Shown: positions 14,701-22,858 of the stretch, one piece after another | How positions within the stretch are numbered: position 1 is the stretch's first letter | How the letters are laid out: each line of letters opens with the position of its first letter | Notes under the pieces: generated by a model | What the model saw: only the letters and a program-made list of their open reading frames with translations | What the model was told of the DNA's origin: nothing | Database searches by the model: none | IMG/VR virus record: IMGVR_UViG_3300020022_000002 | Coordinates: 1 to 36,167 of that record | Direction: 5' to 3' (one strand) | Length of the DNA: 36,167 nucleotides | Origin: a virus | Translations under genes and position numbers: made by a program

Positions 14701-16907
14701 CCCTGGCGCCGATCGCCGGCCCGGTCCTGCGGATCGTCACGAGTCTGGCGCAGTTCGTCGGCTGGCTGGCGAAGGTCAACCCCGGCCTACTGCAGGGGAT
14801 CTACCTGGCCGCGCTGGCCTTCAAGGCCATGCAGCTCAGCATGGTCCTGGTCAACGCGGGGATCTGGGCGTACAACGCGGCCGTGGCGCTGGCGATGGTC
14901 TTCACGGACGGGTGGGCTGTCGCGATCCAGGCCACCGGCATCGTCCCCATCATCGAGGCGATCATCGTGGTGATCGCGCTGCTGGTCATCGGCGTGATCT
15001 ACGCCTACAACCACTTCACGTGGTTCCACGACATCGTCAGCGGCGCCATCCACGGCGTCGCCACTGTCGCCCTGTGGCTGTGGAACTCGGTGCTGAAGCC
15101 GAGCTTCGACGGCATCGTCATCGCGATCTCGGCGGTGGCGACGGCGGCGGTGTGGCTGTGGCAGAACGTGCTGGTCCCGGCGTTCAACGGGATCATGCTG
15201 GTCGCGAAGGTGCTCCTCGCGGTCATCACGGTGCTCGTCGTCGCGCCGATCCTGATCGCTTTCCACCTGCTGAGCGCCGTCGTGATGTCGATGTGGAAGA
15301 CGACGTTCGCCCCGGCGTTCGCCGCGATCGGCACCATCGCGACGTGGCTGTGGAAGAACGCGATCTCCCCCGCTTTCAACGGCATCGCGAACCTGGCGAA
15401 CTGGCTCTACAACAACGGCATCAAGCCCGGGTTCACGCTCATCCAGGTGGTCTTCCGGGCGGCGGCAACGGTCGGGTCGTGGCTGTACAACAACGCCTTG
15501 GCGCCCGCGTTCCGGGGCATCGCGACGGTCGCGGGCTGGCTCTACAACACCGGCATCAAGCCTGCGTTCAACGCGATCGCGACGGTCGCCAACTGGCTGT
15601 GGAAGAACGGCCTGAGCCCGGCGTTCAACGCGATCAAGACCGGGGTCTCCCTGGTCGGAACCGCCTTCCAGTCCGCCGTGACCTTCATCGGCCGGGTCTG
15701 GGGCGGCGTGGAGGACATCGCGAAGAAGCCCATCAACTTTGTGATCAACTCCGTGTATACGCACGGCATCAAGGCCGTGTGGGACGAGGTCGCGGGCTTC
15801 GTCGGCCTGGGCAAGCTGCCCAACGCCCCCAAGCTCCTGGAAGCCGGCGGCACCGTTGGCCCCGGCTGGGGCCCGGCCGCACCGATGAAGGTCAACCGGC
15901 CCACGGCAATCGTCGGGGAAGGCAACCCGAATCACCCCGAATATGTGATTCCCACCGACCCGAAGTACCGCGCCCGGGCCCGGGCTCTGCACCAGGCCGC
16001 GGGCAGCCAGCTGATGGCGGGCGGCGGCATCATCGGGTCGGCGGAGAGCCTGCTGGGCAGCGCGGCCAAGGGCCTCAAGTCCGTGGGCACCGCGGCGTGG
16101 AACGGCATCACCGACATGGGCGACATCTTCCTGCACCCCACCGCGATCTGGTCGAAGATCTCCGCACCGATCCGCGCACTGATCAACCAGGTCGGCAACT
16201 TCCCCTTCGACAAGCTCATCGGCCAGGTCCCGGTGAAGATGCTCAACGGCCTCGGCACCAAGATCGCCGACTTCGTCACCGGCGGCGGCGGCGGAACCAG
16301 CGCCAACGGCGGCATCGGCGGCGCCCTGCTGTGGGCGAAGTCGCAGGCCGGAAAGCCCTACCAGTGGGGCGGGGTCGGCAACCCGTCGTGGGACTGCTCC
16401 GGTTTCATGGGCGGCATCGAGTCCGTCATGCTGCACCAGAACCCGGACCGGCGCCTGTTCACGACCCAGGCGTTCCAGGGCTCCACCGCCCCGGCCGGGT
16501 GGACGCAGAACGCCGCCTCGGCGTTCCGCATCGGCGTGACCAACGCCGGGGTCGGCCACATGGCGGGCACCATCGGCGGCACCAACGTGGAGTCGCAGGG
16601 CACGTTCGGGGTGCTCGCGGGCCCGCGCGCCCGCGGCTGGAGCGACCCGCTGTTCACCGAGCACTACGGCTACACCGGCAAGTTCGACTCCGGGGGCTAC
16701 CTGCCCACCGGCCTGTCCACGGTCTACAACGGCACCGGCAAGCCCGAGCCGGTGCTCACCAACGAGCAGTGGGCTGCCATCGGCGGCGGCGGCAAGGGCG
16801 ACGGCCGTATGCCGCTGACCGTCAACTACATGGCGCCGACGCCGGAGAACCCGGAGAAGGCCGCCATGGAGATCAGCCGGCGCGTCAACAGGGCGGTGAG
16901 CATCTGA
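11790..16907 (+). CDS. tape measure protein with C-terminal NlpC/P60-like domain
   Basis: A 1705-residue protein that sets tail length. At roughly 0.15 nm per residue, the tail would be about 250 nm. Parts in order: N-terminal repeated units of about 50 residues (115-345, each with a LSNARIGIDLD-type strand); a hydrophobic stretch (about 350-390); a very Gln/Ala-rich coiled coil with internal duplications (about 396-791); hydrophobic segments (about 1010-1090); about eight Trp repeats, WLWKN.ISPAFNGI.T.A (about 1094-1285); and an NlpC/P60-like peptidase domain (about 1507-1631) with C1536 in WDCSGF and H1590 in GVGHMAG. The last domain probably cuts cell-wall peptide during DNA entry. It is the longest gene here. 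Confidence 0.93.
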   Translation: MPISVGSVSVDVIPNTQGIYQRLNAPLVQAGDRAGQNAGQIAGQRFGAAMAGAVPNSIGVEIGRQIGTVVGQQVASAISRSIVDGVQGGGRQSSAPAVRAGDDTGGAFARGLKARLDVAFRSMPKLNVNISDTGVDAELARVRAQMETLSNKRIGIDIDVATADAQIEAMEAELVRLGSYHPNVAVRADTAAALAQLAAVREELARVSATPGQVRLETDGSFGAKLRAQVAAAQASLPEINVTASTDDAQARVAALRARLATLSNARIGIDLDAATALERIAAIRAALTEVAGSNASIDVRVDAARAEAELAAVSAEADALGAQDPRVNVRVDTGDAQGKLFALAVELGILAAIQVGPVIAAGLGGIVAAAGAAAIGIGALVAVAIPAISSIKNVLQLQTQAQQQSTSATGAGGAAASQAAQKALQLAGAQQSLADAERNGARQIAQAQKQVTAAETDVATARKAAADAATQAAQQNAQAAQQVVQAEKDVATARQAAADAATQAAQQNQQAAAQVASAQRDVVRAEQQVGSSERDLAAAQRTAQQAQKDLTQARADATRALEDENNSLADAQLSQRQAVLDLQDATATLAADKKAGSKVSAEQLAKDQLGYDQAAQHVKEQGEQVDRLAADTAAANAAGVDGSKTVLSAQQSLADAQQDVVDKATALANAQQDLLDKELAVARAEQAQAQQRVKGARQVAAAQQAVQDKITAVAAAELAQAQQRVKGAEQVAAAQQGIAAAQQKVADAQGNVTQAQEQSASAITAAQRGIQSANLSTASSAATAETAQQKYQAALDKLSPSARTLLTSFVNLKTGFLAWSTSLQPAVLPLFSRALDGLGGSLTKFSPLVVGAASGVAALEDKLGRELKTPFWKGFLADLTTAVPIALVGLGVTFGNIFKGLAGFVDAFLPHMTGVSAEMEKITGRFAKFGSGLKVNPAFTAFLDYVKQSGPGLSALFAQLFTTLGQVSQALAPIAGPVLRIVTSLAQFVGWLAKVNPGLLQGIYLAALAFKAMQLSMVLVNAGIWAYNAAVALAMVFTDGWAVAIQATGIVPIIEAIIVVIALLVIGVIYAYNHFTWFHDIVSGAIHGVATVALWLWNSVLKPSFDGIVIAISAVATAAVWLWQNVLVPAFNGIMLVAKVLLAVITVLVVAPILIAFHLLSAVVMSMWKTTFAPAFAAIGTIATWLWKNAISPAFNGIANLANWLYNNGIKPGFTLIQVVFRAAATVGSWLYNNALAPAFRGIATVAGWLYNTGIKPAFNAIATVANWLWKNGLSPAFNAIKTGVSLVGTAFQSAVTFIGRVWGGVEDIAKKPINFVINSVYTHGIKAVWDEVAGFVGLGKLPNAPKLLEAGGTVGPGWGPAAPMKVNRPTAIVGEGNPNHPEYVIPTDPKYRARARALHQAAGSQLMAGGGIIGSAESLLGSAAKGLKSVGTAAWNGITDMGDIFLHPTAIWSKISAPIRALINQVGNFPFDKLIGQVPVKMLNGLGTKIADFVTGGGGGTSANGGIGGALLWAKSQAGKPYQWGGVGNPSWDCSGFMGGIESVMLHQNPDRRLFTTQAFQGSTAPAGWTQNAASAFRIGVTNAGVGHMAGTIGGTNVESQGTFGVLAGPRARGWSDPLFTEHYGYTGKFDSGGYLPTGLSTVYNGTGKPEPVLTNEQWAAIGGGGKGDGRMPLTVNYMAPTPENPEKAAMEISRRVNRAVSI

Positions 16908-17785
16908 TGCCCACAGCCCTCGGCACACCCCGCTCCGTGATCCTGGGCGGCCTGACCCTGGACGTCCTGGACGACAGCGGCGTCACCTGGATGACGACCG
17001 GCCTGGACGGGTGGCGCGCCTCACCCGCCACGACTCTGGCCGTCACGCAGCGCCCGGCCGCACCCGGCGGCTGGGCGTCCACCAATCCGCAGTTGACGCC
17101 GCGGCAGTTGGTGCTGGCTGTGCTGATCGGCGGCAACGACTCGCCGTCGACGACCGCGGCCTACGAGCAGCTGCTCGCGGCGGTGGGCACCGACCCGGTG
17201 GTGCTGCAGGTCACCGAGGACGGCACGACGCGGCAGGTCACGGTGTACCGCAACGGCGAGATCCTGCCGAGCGCCGACGGCGGCACGTGGACCACCTATT
17301 CGGTGCCGCTCATCGCACCCGATCCGCGCCGCTACACAGCCAACCCAGTCGACGTCAGCATCATGCTGCCGTTCGCGACGGGCGGCCTCACCTGGCCGGT
17401 GACGTGGCCCATCTCGTGGCCCGCCACCGTCGTCTCCGGGGACTCCGGCCTGCCCAACGCGGGCACCGCCGCAGCCGACCCGGTGATCACCCTGTGGGGT
17501 CCCACGACGGGCAGCACACCCCTGACCGGGGCGTCGCTCACCCTGACCGGGGCGGTCGAGCAGCAGATCGCCTACTTCGGCGACATCTCCCCCGGCGACT
17601 TCGTGGTCATCGACTGCGGCGCCCGCACCGTGCTCTACAACGGTCAGTCCACCCGGCGCGGCTTCCTGCAGCTCGACAACGGCTGGCCGCAGGTTCCGCC
17701 GGGCGGCTGCAACGCGGCGTTCCGCGCCCCCGCCTACCTGTCGACTGCGCGCGCTGAGATCTCGTACCGCTCCGCCTGGCTCTGA
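16907..17785 (+). CDS. distal tail protein (Dit-like)
   Basis: A 292-residue protein. The N-terminal half (LGGLTLDVLDDSGVTWMTTGLDGW, then TPRQLVLAVLIGGND, then VTVYRNGEILPSADGGTWTTYSVPLIAPDPRRY) is the siphovirus tail component pattern. The C-terminal half (DPVITLWGPTT.., FGDISPGDFVVIDCGARTVLYNG) is the galectin-like domain of Dit proteins. It forms the hub at the tube tip to which fibres attach. The ATG overlaps the tape measure stop (TGATG). Order after the tape measure gene supports it. Confidence 0.88.
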   Translation: MPTALGTPRSVILGGLTLDVLDDSGVTWMTTGLDGWRASPATTLAVTQRPAAPGGWASTNPQLTPRQLVLAVLIGGNDSPSTTAAYEQLLAAVGTDPVVLQVTEDGTTRQVTVYRNGEILPSADGGTWTTYSVPLIAPDPRRYTANPVDVSIMLPFATGGLTWPVTWPISWPATVVSGDSGLPNAGTAAADPVITLWGPTTGSTPLTGASLTLTGAVEQQIAYFGDISPGDFVVIDCGARTVLYNGQSTRRGFLQLDNGWPQVPPGGCNAAFRAPAYLSTARAEISYRSAWL

Positions 17786-17794
17786 GGAGGACCC

Positions 17795-19117
17795 TTGACC
17801 GGCTACGCGCTGCCCATCGGCACGCTCTCTTTTTCTGCCCAGCAGAACCGGCAGGCCTTCGCCGCCCTGTACGGGTCGGGCGCCTCCGGGCTGCAGGCCA
17901 TGGCCGGCGTGCGGCCCGGTCCGGGCCTGGACGTCACCATCCCGTCGGGGACGATCACTGTCACTGCCGGGGCTGCGATCGTGCAGTCCGCGGCGAGCAG
18001 CATCGGCGGGGCCTATCTGGCGTACCTGGATGCGTCGTGGACCCAGGCGATCACTGCCGCGGATGGCACGTTCGGGCGCAGTGACCTGGTGTATCTGCGG
18101 GTGCGGGACACGGACATGGACGGGTCCGGGTTCCGGGACTGCTCGCCGGTGTATGTGGCGGGGACGCCGTCGGCTTCTCCGGTGACGCCGTCGATTCCGG
18201 GCGGCACGTCGGGCGTCGTTCTGGCGGCGATCACGGTGCCGAAGTCGGGGACGGGCAGCCCCACGGCGAGCTATGCGACACGGCAGTACGCCATCACCAA
18301 CGGTGGCATCGGCGTGGGCAGCAATACGCCTGGCGCGTATGCGGGGCAGTACCGCGACGACGGCGGCAGTACGGGTCAACTGTGGCGCTACAACGGCACC
18401 ACGTGGAAGAGCGGCTTCTACCTGGCGCAGTCCGGGATCCTGGACTGGGGCGGCTCGGGCGGCACCTCGCCGATCAACATGCTGCTCGCCGCAACGTCCA
18501 GCGACGTCATCAACACCCGGGCCGGGGCGGACACCACGGGCCGGTTCCTGCAGTCCGCGGACGGCACCATGGCCTGGGGACCGGGCACCGCGTCGCGCGA
18601 CGTCACCCTGAACCGCACCGGCACCGGAGTCCTCAGCGTCGGCGGCAGCCTGGTGATGACCGGCGTCGGACAGTCCCTGACGGCGTACAAGACCGCGGAC
18701 ACGTCCCGGACCTCGACGGCGACGGCCACCGCGGATCCGCACCTGAGCATCGCGATCCCGTCGGCGGGCACGTGGGAGATATCGGGGGTCCTCAGCTACC
18801 TGGCGCTGGGGCCTGGCGGCGGCGACATGAAGTTCACGTTCACTTTCTCGGGCACCGTCACGGCGGCGTCCTCGTGGTGGGTGTCCGGTGGCGTGCTGCC
18901 GACCAGCATCAGCGCCGTAAATGCCGGGGTGATCCCCATCGGGACAACGACGCCGGTCGGCGGCGACACCACGATCCTGGTCGGCGCGCAGCCCGACGGC
19001 ACCCTCACGTGCACCACCTCCGGCACTCTGGCCGTGTCGTGGGCGCAGAACACGTCCACGGCCACCGCGACGACGCTGAAGGCCGGGTCGCGGATCCGCG
19101 CCACCCGGATCGCCTGA
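17795..19117 (+). CDS. minor tail protein, possible receptor-binding
   Basis: A 440-residue protein starting at TTG 17795, with GAGGAGG at 17784-17790. The first 190 residues (GYALPIGTLSFSAQQNRQAFAALYG, VTIPSGTITVTAGAAIVQSA, DLVYLRVRDTDMDGSGFRDCSPVYVAGTP) resemble the tail-docking domain of actinophage minor tail proteins. A middle section, GQLWRYNGTTWKSGF and LNRTGTGVLSVGGSL, looks like a short fibre or shaft. The Thr/Gly-rich C-terminus (about 310-440) looks like a jelly-roll or trimer tip. Receptor binding is inferred from place and composition. Confidence 0.75.
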   Translation: MTGYALPIGTLSFSAQQNRQAFAALYGSGASGLQAMAGVRPGPGLDVTIPSGTITVTAGAAIVQSAASSIGGAYLAYLDASWTQAITAADGTFGRSDLVYLRVRDTDMDGSGFRDCSPVYVAGTPSASPVTPSIPGGTSGVVLAAITVPKSGTGSPTASYATRQYAITNGGIGVGSNTPGAYAGQYRDDGGSTGQLWRYNGTTWKSGFYLAQSGILDWGGSGGTSPINMLLAATSSDVINTRAGADTTGRFLQSADGTMAWGPGTASRDVTLNRTGTGVLSVGGSLVMTGVGQSLTAYKTADTSRTSTATATADPHLSIAIPSAGTWEISGVLSYLALGPGGGDMKFTFTFSGTVTAASSWWVSGGVLPTSISAVNAGVIPIGTTTPVGGDTTILVGAQPDGTLTCTTSGTLAVSWAQNTSTATATTLKAGSRIRATRIA

Positions 19118-20193
19118 TGGCCGACGGCACCATCACGTGGTTCGCCTGCGATTTCGTGTCCGGGAGCATCATCACCGAGTTCCCGTCGCTGGCGCCGCAG
19201 GGCCCGATCTCGCGCCGCCTGGGTACCTACACGTCCACCGCGTTCAACCTGGACCTGTCGGGAGCCGCACCGGACTGGCGGGGCGCCAGCGAGTACGGGC
19301 GCGTCCTGGTGGTGGGCGTCGTGGGCGGCCTGCCGATCTGGGTCGGGTCGCTGACGCTCCGCAACGCCGGGTCGTCGCCGGTCGCCGGGGTCACCGCGTC
19401 GACGTTCGAGGGCTACCTGGACCGCCGCTACGCAGGCGACATGACCTACACGGCCACCGACCTGTCGCTGATCGCGGCGGGTCTGCTGGCACCGGTGCAG
19501 GCGACGATGAGCTGCCTGGACGTGAACGCCGTTGCGTGCGGCGTCGTGGACGACCGGACCTACGCCGACTCCGACGACAAGTCGGTCTGCGCCAACCTGA
19601 CCGAGCTCATGGGCGTGGACGGCGGCCCGGAGTGGACCGTGGACCCCGTCTGGAACAGCGACCGGTCCGGGTTCCGGCTGCTGGCGCGTATCGCCCCCAC
19701 GATCGGCACCGGCGCCCTGGTCCCCACCGCCGTGTTCGACTACCCGGGCTGTGTGACGTCCTACGAGGAGGCCGGTTCCTACGAGGACGGCAAGGGCGCC
19801 ACCGTCGTCAAGGCCACCGGCGCCGGTGAGGGCACGGACCGGGCGGTGTCCGCCACCTACACCTCCGGTCTGATCGCGGCCGGGTGGCCGGTGTACGAGT
19901 ACCGGTGGTCGCCCGGGTCGGACATCTCGGATACGGCCATCCTCGACTCCCACGCCCAGGCCGCGCTCGCGCTGATGGAGTCGGGTGCATCCACGTGGTC
20001 GCTGACCGCGCAGGTCTCCGAGGCCCCGCAGCTCGGTGTGGACTGGGCGCTGGGTGACGCGGTGCGCCTGGTGGTGGCGCCGGGCAGCTCACCGGGCCAT
20101 CCGGACGGCGTCGACGTGACCGAACGCGCGTGGTCGTGGTCGTGGGACACCTCGGCGCAGACCGTCAGTCCCGTGCTGGTAGAGGGGACCTGA
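19117..20193 (+). CDS. minor tail / tail tip protein, ReqiPepy6 gp37-like
   Basis: A 358-residue protein beginning WFACDFVSGSIITEFPSLAPQGPISRRLGTY, with a first domain ending in EGYLDRRYAGDMTYTATDLSLIAAGLL and a second in YEEAGSYEDGKGATVVKATGAGEG. This is the pattern of ReqiPepy6 gp37-type tail-associated proteins of Streptomyces and Rhodococcus phages, which probably form part of the baseplate hub. The ATG overlaps the previous stop as TGATG. Confidence 0.75.
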   Translation: MADGTITWFACDFVSGSIITEFPSLAPQGPISRRLGTYTSTAFNLDLSGAAPDWRGASEYGRVLVVGVVGGLPIWVGSLTLRNAGSSPVAGVTASTFEGYLDRRYAGDMTYTATDLSLIAAGLLAPVQATMSCLDVNAVACGVVDDRTYADSDDKSVCANLTELMGVDGGPEWTVDPVWNSDRSGFRLLARIAPTIGTGALVPTAVFDYPGCVTSYEEAGSYEDGKGATVVKATGAGEGTDRAVSATYTSGLIAAGWPVYEYRWSPGSDISDTAILDSHAQAALALMESGASTWSLTAQVSEAPQLGVDWALGDAVRLVVAPGSSPGHPDGVDVTERAWSWSWDTSAQTVSPVLVEGT

Positions 20194-20197
20194 CGCG

Positions 20198-21055
20198 ATG
20201 CCGAGCGGTAACAGCCAGCTCCCCGACGACGGCACGGACCTGGCCCGCTGGCGGCGCAGGACCGACACCAAGCTGCGGCAGCTGGAAGCGGCACGCCGCC
20301 TGCAGAACACAGCCATCGGCGCCGGCGGCCTGACCGTCCAGACCCCGGGACAGCCCGGGTCGATCAAGCTGGTGCCGCAGGGCGCCGTGGAGATCGTCCC
20401 ATACGGGAGCGGGTCGGCGTTCCCGCCCGCCGTCGAGTTCTCCTCCGGCGACCCCTCCGAGATCACACCGGGTGTGGTGCTGACGTATCTCGCCGACGGC
20501 GGCGGGTTCGCGATCCCGACGGTCCTGGTGATGACCCCGGACCTGGGCAACGGCGTCAGCCTGCTGAAGTTCCAGGGCTCCGTACCCGGTGAGGGCACGG
20601 CGGCGGCCGAGCTGGTGGTCGGCGGGGCGTCGCTGATCCTGGGCACGGGCGTGCTGTACCTGTCTCTGGAGGACGGCACCCAGCTCGCACTGTCCGGCGA
20701 CGGCGTGGAGTTCGCCACCGAGCAGTGGACCGCGCTGCCGCTGAGTAGCGGCTGGACGGCGACGGGCGGCACCTGGCTGCAGCCGGAATACCACCTCGAC
20801 TCGACGCTGACAGTGCAGCTCGTCGGCTCGATCACCCCGGGGACGCTCACCGCGGGCACTGTCATCGCGACCCTGCCGCCGGGCTACATCCCGCCGGGCG
20901 ACGCGGAGTACCGCGTCCCCGGCGGCTCGGCCACGGCGTACTGCGACCTGCTGGTCCACGGCACCGAGGCCGCATCCCCCGGCCAGATCACCATCACCAA
21001 CGTCGCCGGGACGATCACCAGGGTCTCGCTGTCGCAGGTCAGCTTCCCCCTCTAG
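20198..21055 (+). CDS. minor tail protein
   Basis: A 285-residue protein with a charged N-terminal helix (LPDDGTDLARWRRRTDTKLRQLEAARRLQNTAIGAGGLTVQ) that often anchors tail fibres, and a strand-rich body. The C-terminal part (GWTATGGTWLQPEYHLDSTLTVQLVGSITPGTLTAGTVIATLPPGYIPPG) resembles the capping domain of several Streptomyces phage minor tail proteins. It lies 4 nt after the previous gene, with GAGGGGACC upstream. A hairpin follows the stop. Confidence 0.75.
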   Translation: MPSGNSQLPDDGTDLARWRRRTDTKLRQLEAARRLQNTAIGAGGLTVQTPGQPGSIKLVPQGAVEIVPYGSGSAFPPAVEFSSGDPSEITPGVVLTYLADGGGFAIPTVLVMTPDLGNGVSLLKFQGSVPGEGTAAAELVVGGASLILGTGVLYLSLEDGTQLALSGDGVEFATEQWTALPLSSGWTATGGTWLQPEYHLDSTLTVQLVGSITPGTLTAGTVIATLPPGYIPPGDAEYRVPGGSATAYCDLLVHGTEAASPGQITITNVAGTITRVSLSQVSFPL

Positions 21056-21070
21056 CTGCATCCGCACTCC

Positions 21071-21098
21071 AGCCCCGGACCGTCCCGGCCGGGGCTTT
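21071..21098 (+). terminator. hairpin between tail and lysis genes
   Basis: AGCCCCGG (21071-21078) pairs with CCGGGGCT (21089-21096), loop of 10 nt, followed by TTC. The T-run is short. It separates the tail genes from the lysis genes and may reduce or process the read-through message. Confidence 0.5.
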
Positions 21099-21119
21099 CG
21101 CATGCCCACAGGAGTACGC

Positions 21120-22010
21120 ATGGCCCACACCGCGCCTCTGAAGTTCCGCCCCGGCGTCCGCCCCGCCGAGCCGGCCCGTCCGCACCTGCGGCTGGCCGAC
21201 TTCCTCACCGGCGAGCAGACCATCCCCAAGTCGCCGGCGTCGGTGGACTACGAGTCGGGGATCGACTTCCCGATGTACGGCAACGACGAGATCGGCGACT
21301 GCGGCCCGGCGGGCTGCGGCCACGTCGTCCAGTCCCTCACCACCTACGGCGAGGGCGCCACGGTCACCGTCACCGAGCAGGACGTCGTCGAGTTCTACTC
21401 GGGCATCTCGGGTTATGTGCCCGGCGACGAGTCGACGGACGTCGGCGTGAACCTGCAGGACATGCTGGAGTACTGGCTCAAGCACGGCCTGGCGGGGCAC
21501 GAGATCGTCGCGTTCGCGAAGGTCGACGTGTCCAACAACGCCGAGGTCCAGGCGGCGATCGACCTGTTCGACGTCGTGCTGACCGGCATCAGCCTGCCGC
21601 AGTCCGCGGAGGACCAGTTCAACGCCGGGCAGCCGTGGGACTACGTGCGCGGCTCGAAGATCCTCGGCGGGCACTGCGTGCCGTTCTTCGGCTACGACGC
21701 CACCTACCGGTACGGCGTGACGTGGGCGAAGGTCCAGGCGGCGACGCTGGCGTTCTGGCGCAAGCTCGTGTCCGAGGGATGGATCCTGGTCACCCGCGAG
21801 TGGGCCAACGCCAACGGCGTGACCCCGACCGGGCTCAGCCTCTACGACATGGGGCAGGCCTTCGCGCTGCTGTCCCGCCAGCCGAACCCGTTCCCGCAGG
21901 TACCGCCAACCCCTGCACCCACGCCGTCCCCCACCCCGACTCCGACCAGCCTCACCGTCGAGGACCTGGCCCGGGGCATGCGGGACTACCTGGCCTCGAA
22001 GGGCGTCTGA
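21120..22010 (+). CDS. C39-like cysteine peptidase, candidate lysin or virion hydrolase
   Basis: A 296-residue protein with a papain/C39-like core: Cys61 in IGDCGPAGCGH, His185 in GGHCVPFFGYD, and a downstream WILVTREWA strand. Cys in DCGPA and His followed by aliphatics and GYD is the C39-type dyad layout. A Pro/Thr linker (PPTPAPTPSPTPTPTS, about 261-276) leads to a short C-terminal helix. There is no signal peptide. The start at ATG 21120 follows GGAG at 21111. It lies between the tail genes and the DUF1906 gene, and its stop overlaps that start. In actinophages such domains occur in LysA-type lysins; the substrate here, peptide crosslinks of the wall, is inferred. Confidence 0.7.
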   Translation: MAHTAPLKFRPGVRPAEPARPHLRLADFLTGEQTIPKSPASVDYESGIDFPMYGNDEIGDCGPAGCGHVVQSLTTYGEGATVTVTEQDVVEFYSGISGYVPGDESTDVGVNLQDMLEYWLKHGLAGHEIVAFAKVDVSNNAEVQAAIDLFDVVLTGISLPQSAEDQFNAGQPWDYVRGSKILGGHCVPFFGYDATYRYGVTWAKVQAATLAFWRKLVSEGWILVTREWANANGVTPTGLSLYDMGQAFALLSRQPNPFPQVPPTPAPTPSPTPTPTSLTVEDLARGMRDYLASKGV

Positions 22011-22834
22011 TGGCCCCCGTCCTCGGCATCGACGTCGCCTGGGACCGCCCGACGGTCGCGCAGATCAAGGCCACCGGCGCGCACTGGGTGGCCAGGTACT
22101 TCTCGCCGGACGCCAGCAAGAACCTGACCGCCGCGGAGGTCGTGTCCTATCCGGCGGCCGGTCTCGGGATCGTCACCGTCTACGAGTCGACGGCCGGCCG
22201 GGCAACGGCGGGGCGCGCGGCGGGTGTCGCGGATGCGCAGTGGGCGGAGTCACAGCGCAAGGCGGTGGGCCTGCCCGCCACGCACATCCACCACTTCGCC
22301 GTCGACGAAGACACCTCGTGGGCGTCCGTAGCCGCGTACTTCGACGGTGTGATCTCCGTGATCGGCCTGGCGCGCACCGGCTGCTATGGCGGGCTGCACG
22401 TCATCGAGGGCGCGCACGGGCGCGGCATCCGCTACCTGTGGCAGACCGTCGCCTGGTCCGGCGGGGTGTGGGCGCCGTACGCCACGATCCGCCAGACCGG
22501 CGGCACCGTCCTGTCGGGGGGCGCCGACATCGACTACGCCGAGGCACCGGACTTCGGCCAGACCCCGCGACCGGCCGCACCCAGGCCGCCGGCCCCGAAG
22601 CCGACCCCAGTGCCGGTTCCGATCCCCGCAGAGGACACAGACATGATCATCGTCAGCGTCGACCAGAAGTCGTACCCGGGCGGCAAGGGCTGGCCCGGCG
22701 AGTTCCTCCTCACCGCCGCCGGACTGCGCCACATCACCACCCCCGCCGACGTCAAAGCCTTCCAGGCCGCCGGACTCAAGGGCCCGGTCACGATCAGCAA
22801 GGCCCAGTACGACTCCCTCACCGCCGGCCACTGA
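22010..22834 (+). CDS. DUF1906 glycoside-hydrolase-like protein, candidate endolysin
   Basis: A 274-residue protein. Residues 1-185 match the DUF1906 TIM-barrel-like hydrolases (GIDVAWDRPTVAQIKATGAHWVARYFSPDASKN, HHFAVDEDTSW, CYGGLHVIEGAHGRGIRYLWQTVAWSGG, DIDYAEAPDFG). Acidic residues in GIDVAW and FAVDED are the probable active-site pair. A Pro-rich linker (about 188-210) precedes a 63-residue C-terminal domain (SVDQKSYPGGKGWPGEFLL) of the type found on phage wall hydrolases and small phage proteins. That domain has its own ribosome site and ATG at 22643. With the upstream peptidase it probably forms the wall-breaking pair. Confidence 0.78.
   Translation: MAPVLGIDVAWDRPTVAQIKATGAHWVARYFSPDASKNLTAAEVVSYPAAGLGIVTVYESTAGRATAGRAAGVADAQWAESQRKAVGLPATHIHHFAVDEDTSWASVAAYFDGVISVIGLARTGCYGGLHVIEGAHGRGIRYLWQTVAWSGGVWAPYATIRQTGGTVLSGGADIDYAEAPDFGQTPRPAAPRPPAPKPTPVPVPIPAEDTDMIIVSVDQKSYPGGKGWPGEFLLTAAGLRHITTPADVKAFQAAGLKGPVTISKAQYDSLTAGH
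22643..22834 (+). CDS. internal-start C-terminal domain of the DUF1906 protein
   Basis: An in-frame ATG at codon 212 is preceded by AGAGGA (22630-22635) with 7-nt spacing, better than many real starts here. It follows exactly the end of the Pro-rich linker. The product would be a separate 63-residue domain (MIIVSVDQKSYPGG to QYDSLTAGH). Several known endolysins make a free wall-binding fragment this way that joins the full-length chain. Production here is predicted only. Confidence 0.55.
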   Translation: MIIVSVDQKSYPGGKGWPGEFLLTAAGLRHITTPADVKAFQAAGLKGPVTISKAQYDSLTAGH

Positions 22835-22858
22835 CCGGCCCCACGGAACGGATCCCTC

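Noticed and set aside
14787-16928. 713-residue open frame on the minus strand
   Set aside because: Antisense to the tape measure C-terminus; composition (Asp, Arg, His, Val runs) is unlike a real protein and no motif or ribosome site is seen.
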